Assembly (NCBI RefSeq): GCF_024166365.1
Contig: NC_064839.1
Span: forward strand, 32,872,378 to 32,936,377
DNA length: 64,000 nucleotides
Reading direction: 5' to 3'
DNA from: Elephas maximus indicus
Lineage: Eukaryota; Chordata; Mammalia; Proboscidea; Elephantidae
Shown here: positions 46,201 to 55,200 of the stretch, one piece after another
Position numbering within the stretch: position 1 is the stretch's first letter
Layout: every line of letters starts with the position of its first letter
The notes under the pieces: generated by a model
Database searches by the model: none
What the model saw: the letters and a program-made list of their open reading frames with translations, nothing else
What the model was told of the DNA's origin: nothing
Translations under genes and position numbers: made by a program

Positions 46201-49200
46201 CGAAAACCACAAATTTGGACCGAGAGACACAGGGCAAATACGAGATCGTGGTGGAGGCACGAGATGCCCGGGGCAAACAGGGGGAGTCAGGCACGGCCAC
46301 TGTGCTGGTCACTCTGCAAGATGTCAACGACAACTTCCCCATCTTCACCCGGGGTGAGCTCCTCCCCCCTACCCTGGGCCCTAGGTGGGGGGACTCTATG
46401 ACTTGGGGCCCTCTCCACCCCCAGGGTGGGTCTAAGGCCCAGGGAAGTCTTCTGGTGCAGGAAGGGACCCTGCTCCCCATCCTCCCAACACATCCCCAAG
46501 GCTTTCCCAACTGCCCCTGCCATGACCCGTCACAGCCCAGAGGAGAAGCACCCTCCCTACTCTATGCCCCACTGTGCCCAGAGCCCAACTACCAGGTAGG
46601 AGCAGTCTCACCCAGATTCTGTGGGATCAGATCCAGGCTCTAGCTAGAAAATTCCCATGAGCCAATGAACTGGGTCACAGCAAAGCTCCACCTCCAGAGC
46701 CTGGGCTGAGCCTGGGCCCACATGCAGACTGGTTCTCATCTCCCCCCTCCCCGCCCCCCCAAAAAATGTAGGATAAAACCTTTTCACAGGTCTTGGGTGC
46801 CCTGGGATGGAAAGCCATGGCTCAGCTAACTTGCACATATGCAAGCTCCCTAAAGGAAGGCTTCTCTCCTTGTTTGATTGACCCTCTATTCCCTAGCGGA
46901 AACCCTGGTGGTGTAGTGGTTAAGTGCTACGGCTGCGAACCAAACGGATGGCAGTTTGAATCTGCCAGGCGCTCCTTGGAAACTCTGTGGGGCAGTTCTA
47001 CTCTGTCCTATAGGGTCACTATGAGTCGGAATCGACTTGACAGCCCTGGGTTTGGTCTAGTCCCTACCAAAATGCCTGGCATACAGTGGGTGTTCAGTAA
47101 CTACTTGTTGGTTGCATGGAGGGAGGGATGGATGGACAGAGCAGAACCTCTTTGCCTTAGGGTCCAGCATAGTACCCAGGGGTACTATTATTGTTACTAC
47201 TGCTATTGTTATTATCATCATCATCATTATTTTACTGTGCCCATTAGCTGTGTCAAAAAGTATTAGAATAATATGAGGGGACAGTCACCTTGTCTGTCTC
47301 ATTAACTCAATGCCTTTTGGGGTGACCTATCTGCATCAGACAAATACACATTTGCCGTGCCTGAAGACATCCGCGTAGGCAGCCCCCTGGGCTCTGTGTT
47401 TGTTGAGGACCCAGATGAGCCCCAGAACCGGATGACCAAGTACAGCATCGTGCAGGGCGAGTACAGGGACACCTTCACCATCGAGACGGACCCCACCCGC
47501 AATGAGGGCATCATCAAGCCCATGAAGGTCTGTAGCCTGCAGCGATAATATCAAACGTGGTTCAAGGCTCCCAGCATCCACAGGGCCCATCCAGGGGATG
47601 CTCCCCATTGAAAGTGCACACCCTGGGTCAGCTCAGAGATGGGCTTGTGCCCATGGAGACTGGGATCCTGAAGCCAGGCCAGGGGAGAGAGTCAGTGTCT
47701 TAGGCTCACCATAATCTTTCCCCCCTGCAGCCCCTAGACTATGAGCGCATCCCACAATACAGCTTCACCATCGAGGCCACAGACCCCACCGTCAACCTCC
47801 GCTACCTGAGCAGCAGCCCCACCAGAAGCATCGCCCGCATCACCATCAATGTCACCGATGTGGATGAGCCTCCCGTCTTCCACAAGCCCTTCTACCACTT
47901 CTCCCTGCAGGAGAACCAGAAGAAACGTCAGATCGGCTCAGTGATGGCCACGGACCCTGACTCGGCTCGGCACAGCATTGGGTAAGGGTGTTCGTGGTGA
48001 CATGACAATCCTGGCACTGTTGTTGTTATCCCTGCTGGACTGAGACAGGCTCGGAGAGGAAAGCTGGCTTCTCCTGGTAATCACAGGCGAAGCAGCACAG
48101 GCTGGACCAGAGCCACTGGCCAGGGGGGAGCTTGTCCTGTCCCTGTGCCTTCCAGGGACCACCAGCCAACCTGTCGCCTGCTAGTGTCGACTCCCACCTG
48201 CCCCATCTAGTGAGATCTGACAGGCAAGGAAACAACCAATCATATGTCATACTTGAAGCCCCTTCATTATAAATATTTTATTAAATTTGTCTTTCCAAAA
48301 GCACAAAAGTAAGAAGTGTTCATTTTACACAGATCTGTAAAGAAAACATCAGTAAAGCCCTCCCCTTCCCCGCCAGATAATGCTTGTTTAGTAGTTTCTG
48401 TGGTCCTGTCATGATGTTAATAGGCTGCTGTGTTCCTATCACGCCTTTCGTCAGCCCTACACAAACATGTAGAGACATTTGTAGCAGATTGTTGTTGTTA
48501 TTGTTTGGTTGGTTGGTTGGTTGGTTGGTTAGACGGTTGCTTGCTTGTTTGCTTGCTTAGTTTGCAGTTTTTGTTTTTCGAATTCTTCGTATCATACCAT
48601 ACCCATTTCCCTACTTGCTCTTCTGTCCTAACTAGACTCCCCTTCCCTACCCTCTGGGACAAAAAAAATACAGTTCTAAGTCATACTTTTTAGAACCCCA
48701 TAATATTTGCTAGGAGCCCTGGTGGTACAGTGGTGAAAGCAGTCGGCTGCTAACCAAAAGGTCAGCGGTTCAAACCCACCAGCCACCCCATGGGAGAAAG
48801 ATGTGGCGGCCTGCTTCCGTAAAGATTTACAGCCTTGGAACCCCTTTGGGGCAGTTCTACTCTGTCCTATAGGGTCACTATGAGTCGGAATCCACTGAAC
48901 GGCAGTGGGTAGTATTTGATAACCCAAAAACCCATTGCTGCCAAGTTGATTCCAACTCATGGCAATCCCATGTTTTACAGAGTAGAACTGCCCCACAGGG
49001 TTTTCTTGGCTGTCATCTTTGCAAAAGCAGATTTCCAGGCCTTTCTCCTGGGGCTCCACTGGGTGTGTTCAAACCACCCACCTTTCCGTTAGTAGTCGAG
49101 CGCAAACTGTTTGCGTCCCAGGGACCTTTGAATATATGACTCCTCCATCTGCATCCAAACGGATTCCTACCTATCTGCTCACGGTGGTCGGAGGTCCCAA

Positions 49201-52200
49201 ACCACTTGTGCCACCCAGATTATCTGTGCTAGCACCATTTATTAGGTAAGCCATCATTTTCCCACCTTTGCTGTACACTAAGTTCCTGTATCTACTTGAA
49301 TCTATTTCTGAATTCTCTAGTCTATCGATCTATAGCAAAGGCATTCTATTTTACTGTAGTAGCTTTACACTGAATCTGAGAATGTGTAAGACAAGTCCTT
49401 CCCTCGCTATTTTTTGTTTGTTATTTATTTTTTGTCCATTCTCAAACATACATTCATTAATATGAACTCTAAAATTATCCTACCCAGTTTTAAAACAGTC
49501 AAATTCTAATGAGAATTGTGTTTACTTTATGCATCAATTTTGGAGGAGTTAATACTTTTTGTTAGTTCTTCCTATTAAGGTACAAAATGTGTCCCTCCAT
49601 TTTGGCCACATCCCATAAATCTGGGGACTGCTGTTTTCATTGTAACTGTATTGTAAATAGTCTATAATTATTTTTGTTTAATATTAGATCCAAGGATTTA
49701 TTTAGCAGGATGATTTGGGTTTTGTTTTGGTTTTGGGGTTTTTTGTTTCGTTTTGTTTTTCTTCATTTCCAAATGGTGGGGTAATTTTGTTTTGCTTTAA
49801 CGTCTATCTTTGACGTAATATATTTGCATCCATTTTTTTCCTAGACTATCTAAGCTTTTGTAATATATATCCAGTTAACAAAGGTTTATTCTACCTTCAT
49901 TGAGGCTTGTAACTTTTATCCATTAAAAAATTACCCAATTTTTTCCATTTAAACATTTTGTCTTCAATTCCATGTTGCATGATACTCATTTCGCCACTCC
50001 TGTTTTCGTGTTACTCATGTTTGCCTGATACAAATTTTCCAACCTTTATTTTTAACTTTTCTAGATCATTTGGCATTAAGGTGTCCCTTGAAAATAGAAT
50101 GTAGCTGGGTTTTGCTTTTTAATCCAACCTGAAATGCTTTGTGTTTAACCTATTTACACTTTTCATCATAAACGATATGTTTGATCTTATTTCTTCTGTC
50201 TTGTTATGCCTTTTTTATTTCTCAAACTTAATGACTGTTTTCTTCCCCTGCTCCCCCCTGCCCATCTTTGCTACACAGTTCATTTTTTTTTCATGTTTTT
50301 CTCCTAGATATTTGGATAGAGTACATCTATTTTTACTTCTACCAGCAAGATTTACTTCTACCTGTAAAATTAATTTTTTTTCCTAAACTTGTATTTTCTA
50401 GTTACAAATACTACACACGGAAACCCTGGTGGCATATGGTTAAGAGCTAGAGCTGCTAACCAAAATGTCAACAGCTCAAATCTACCAGGTGCTCCTTGAA
50501 AAACCTGTGGGGCAGTTCTACTCTGCCCTGTAGGGGCACTATGAGTCAGAATCGACTTGACAGCAACAGGTTATCGGTTAATATGACACACACACACACA
50601 AATGAAATCACCACTGCTTTCTTATTTATGATAAATCTATAGGTTAAATTTAATTCCTCCAAAACCAGGTTTTTATACTGACACATTTGTCAGTTAGGTG
50701 GATTAAGTTCCCAAAAATTTTTTTTCAGGATCCATCTTTGTGAGTGATATACTTCCTTGCTCTTATATATCTACAAATACCTTAGTTCTTTTGCCTTCTT
50801 ATATTAATAACATCTATATGTGCTCATATAGTCCTTAGATACCAGCTACTTCCCTTCAAAAATACTGTCAATGCCTTCTAGCATTTAATTTTGTGGGGAC
50901 ATCTGAGGCAAGCCTGATTTCTCTTTTTCGAAGTAAGGAATTCATTTTTCTATGGATTCTTTTTGCTTTCTTCACATAGTCTTGAAATTCAAAAGTTTCG
51001 TTAAGGTATGCCTAAATATGCATCTCTTTTAAAGTTATGCCTGATATAGACTGAGGTCTTTTAATATGTAGACTTGGATCTTTCTTCAGCTCAGGAAAGT
51101 TTTCTTTTATTATATCTTTTTTTTTCCTTCTGTTCTATTTGTTCTGAAATTTTCCTCAGTAGTAGCAGCTGTTTTTCTACCGTGTGTGTGTGTGTGTGTG
51201 TGTTTATTTTCCTCTCTCTTTTTCATCTCTTCATAACTTTTTTCCTGATTTTTAGAAAAACTTTTCAAATTTTACTTCACAAATATAAGTCTCTTTCAAT
51301 AGCTTCTCACCTTTTCCAGTTCCTTTTTTATTTCTTCCTAGCTCTTTTCATTAATCACATAAACTAATCCCAGCTGTGGTATTAGTTGATTATGGTGTCA
51401 CCTGCCTCAGCTCTAAAAGTACTATAGATGGAACCTCAGGTACCACCTTCAGTCCAGTGATGGCAACATTGCCAAAATCAAAAGGATTATCTACCCTTGA
51501 ATCCCTCTGTGCTAATATAGGTTCACTCACTGTACTAGGTGGTAGAGTGCAGTGGACAAGCAGTGGGGGAGGAGGACAGAGAAGGGTGCAGGGAACAGAT
51601 CCAGAAGGGCTTTTCTGTCATGCTGAGGAGTTTGAACCCTGCAAAGGACAATAGAAAACCATGAAACTCTCTCCCCTGGCAGATACTCCATCCGAAGGAC
51701 CAGTGACAAGGGCCAGTTCTTCCGAGTAAGCAAACTGGGGAACATTTACAATGAGAAAGAACTAGACAGAGAAATCTACCCCTGGTATAACCTGACTGTG
51801 GAGGCCAAAGAACTGGATTCTAGTGGTGAGTGACCCCATCTGTCAAGGGACCTGGGCTTTTCTCCTCCTCCATCATTCTTACAAAACTGGCATCATCGTC
51901 ATTTCAGTCCCTAGAAGTATTGTTAAGCACCTGCTGAATCACCACTTGGCTGAGATGCTATAGAACCTCCATCCCCAAGTGTGGTCCTTGAACCAGCACC
52001 ATCTACATCACCTGAGACATTGTGAGAAGTGCAGAAGCTCAGGCCCCGCCCCCAGTCTGAATCAGAATCTCATGCACATTATAGTTTGAGAAGCATTGTT
52101 ATAAAGAGGGCTGATCAAATGTTCCTGTGATGATAATCACCTAAGGCATTATTAAGGCTTCTCAGGCCCCTCCGTGGAGGTTCTTGTTCCATGAGCCAGA

Positions 52201-55200
52201 GATGGTACCAAGGAATGTCATTTTGCAAGTACCCCATGATTCCTCTTATCAGGGATATCTAGTTAATGCTGCTTTGGGGGGTGTTTATGCAATAGTTAGC
52301 ACTGAATTCAATATCTGAAGCAGCTTCCAACCCTGAGACTGTTAGGTTCTTCAAAAATTGGTATAACTTATGCCAGAGGGGAGGGCACGTGTTGAAGTTT
52401 GGCATCCTTTACCAATATGAGAAAACCCCAACAACCTTCTGGGAGAAGGGCTAATATTCCCACTTTACCTAGAAGACCACCAGGGCCCAGAGAGGGAGTG
52501 ACTTGGCCAAGGCCTTACTGGTGCTACCCTGGAGAGCCCATGCCTCCTGCTGGGCCACCCAAACTCACTTCCCCCAACATGACAGCTGTGCCCAACCTTG
52601 AGGGACTCCTGGTGTTTTCCAGATCAGTCTGTGACCCTTTCTTCCCTGCCTAATCTTACCCATAGACTTTTTTTAACTGTACAAGTAATAACTGCTTATT
52701 TTAGAAACCAGAAAAAAAAAAGAATTATCCCCCCATAATCCCACTGTTAGCATTTTAGTGTATTTTTTCCTATATATATTTTTACATAAGTGAGATCATA
52801 ATATTTGTATAAAACATCATATCCTGAATTTTTATTTAATGTTATCCTATACCATTTTTCCATGTTATTAAACTGTTTTTCATTACATTTAAAAATATCT
52901 TCATATGGGCATTGTAAATGGCCACAAATATTCCACCCTCTGAAGAGGCATAATTTGTTAACCCAGCTTCACATAGGTTGTTTACCTTTTTAATTTTTAC
53001 AAGCAATGCTTCAGTGAACACCCTTGCACATGAAACTTGACCTCTTACTCTTCTGCACCCCTTTCACTCGAGCACCATCCCTGGCCTCTCTTCCAGGCGT
53101 CCACCAGGCAGCACCCCTGGACTCCAGTCCATATACCCTCCACCCTCAGGGTTGGCATCTGCTGAACCCACTTTGCTCACAAATCTTTTCCCATGCAGGG
53201 ACCCCCACGGGCAAGGAATCCATTGTGCAGGTCCACATTGAAGTCCTGGATGAGAATGACAATGCCCCAGAGTTTGCCCAGCCCTATGAGCCTAAAGTGT
53301 GTGAGAACGCTGCCCCAGGCCAGGTGAGTCTGACCGGGGCGGGAGGGTGAGGCAGTGCCACCCTACAGCATGCTGAGGGGCAGTCACTCCCATCCACAGT
53401 CAGCTGGGGTTTCACTGCATTTAATGTAACCTGCACAACAGCCTTGAGGGAAAGTAGCATTATCCCATTGTTACAGATGGAAAAACTAAGACTTGGAATT
53501 TGTGGAGAGTCAAGTGGGGAAACAGTGGCTTTGTGGAGATTTCTTAGGTTAGTGTTAAAGGTTTAGCCACAGTCAGGATTAAACCCCAAATCTCCATCAC
53601 CTCCCCAGCCACCACTGACAGTCCCCCTCTTTCCTCACTCCAGCTGGTCGTGCGGATTTCAGCAATAGATAAGGACATAACCCCGTCGGATGTGAGGTTC
53701 AGATTCTCCCTGAGCACTGAAGACAGCAACTTCACTCTTATGGATAATCGGGGTATGCATCAAAGCAGTCAACCGGGTGCTTAGCAGGGTCAGGGGTGGG
53801 GCTATTTGAGTCTTGAAGCCCTAGGTTAAAGGACCAAACTAACAAGCTGAGGGCAGGCCATCAACGAGATTTACAAGTTATGGGAAATTTCATACAGCTC
53901 CTGTCACCGACTTTTCTGGTCTATCCAATGGTCAGCACCACCCTGGCCAAATTGCCAAGTCCACATGGCCAGCTATTCCCCCATAAGATGCTCATATCGG
54001 TGAGGAACAGAGAGTAGGTATGGGAGCTGGCAGTCAGCTCAGTTCATGCGCTAGCCAAGGGGCTCCTTCCCACGCCAGGATTTCTGTGCCTCACTAAAAT
54101 TGCCAACTACCCTATAACATGGACCTTTGCAGTCACTTCCAAAGAGTCAAAACTAAAAAATATGAAATCTTAAATGCCCAGGATACACTCTGTTTTAATT
54201 TAGCTACAATAACTATCTACCACCAGGTGGCCCCAGAACAGGATCTGGTCCACCAGTCACAGCCCAGAGATTCCTATGATGTCATTAGCAGCCAATCAGA
54301 GCTCCTAGTTAGTATGTGCTCACTAGAATGATGATGCTGAGTTGATTGCATTCCAGCCCAAAGTAGACAGGCTTCGATGCTTGCCTCTGCAGCCCCCTCA
54401 GTAAAAGAGAGAAAATTTACTTCACATGGGTCTGGATGGAGCGATCCTTTCACCCAGCACAGGGCAGAATCCCTCTTTGTTCCTATTGGCAAAACTGTGG
54501 TTGATGAGGACCACTGTACTGAAGCAGCAATTGCCACCTTTGAGGGACAGCTGGGGGTTACCGTCCCTGAGACCCAGGGAGTGAAGGACCCAGGCTAGGG
54601 AGCTCTGTGTCAGCTCTCTGGAACAGACCCAGGGGATCAGACACAGACCCATCTTTAAGGAGCCCACTGTGTGTGAAATGGGGAATGAGGCCATGTTGTG
54701 TTGACAATAACAGACCAGTCAACGTTTGCTGCTTTTAATAGCAAAAATACCTGTCACCCCACCTCCAACGTCCACCTCAAGCCCACTCATAAGGGGTTTT
54801 TCAGTACGGTAGAAAGCTTAAGTGCCATCCCACAGACAGCCCGTGTGTGACCAGGAGACAAGCTTGTTGATCCCAGAGCAAGCCATGTCCAAGTCTCATT
54901 TAAATTTCGAATGCACTACATGTCAAAATCTTTAATTTCGCCCATAAAGTGCCAGTGGCCATATTATTTACCTTCAATTATAAGACATGGCTACTTAATA
55001 ATGAAATGGAATTGGCTTTCATTGGAAATCTTTAAAAAAAAAAAATGGCCTTCTTTGCTTTCTGTTGGCTTCCTGAGTGTGCTGACCCTGTGTGGCTAGA
55101 TAAATCCTGGAGCAGGGATTCCCTGGACCCACCTGTCCTCTGACTATGGGTGTCAGAACCTCCTGGGAGCCTGTAAAATGCAGATTGCCTGGCCCTTAGT

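Larger units (their letters stand above)
49190..51365 (-). mobile_element. Antisense LINE (L1-type) sequence, eroded
   Basis: AT-rich, with inverted ORF2-type text such as 'tactagtcatc'-poor but recognisable 'gaatctatttctgaattctctagtctatcgatctatagc' and 'ctgtagtagctttacactg'. It continues patchily to 51365, including 'cagctcaggaaagttttcttttattatatc'. Stops are frequent in every frame. It is interrupted by an AfroSINE at 50417-50578 and a (TG)n at 51182-51203. The 3' half may be a different LINE family. Confidence 0.6.
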
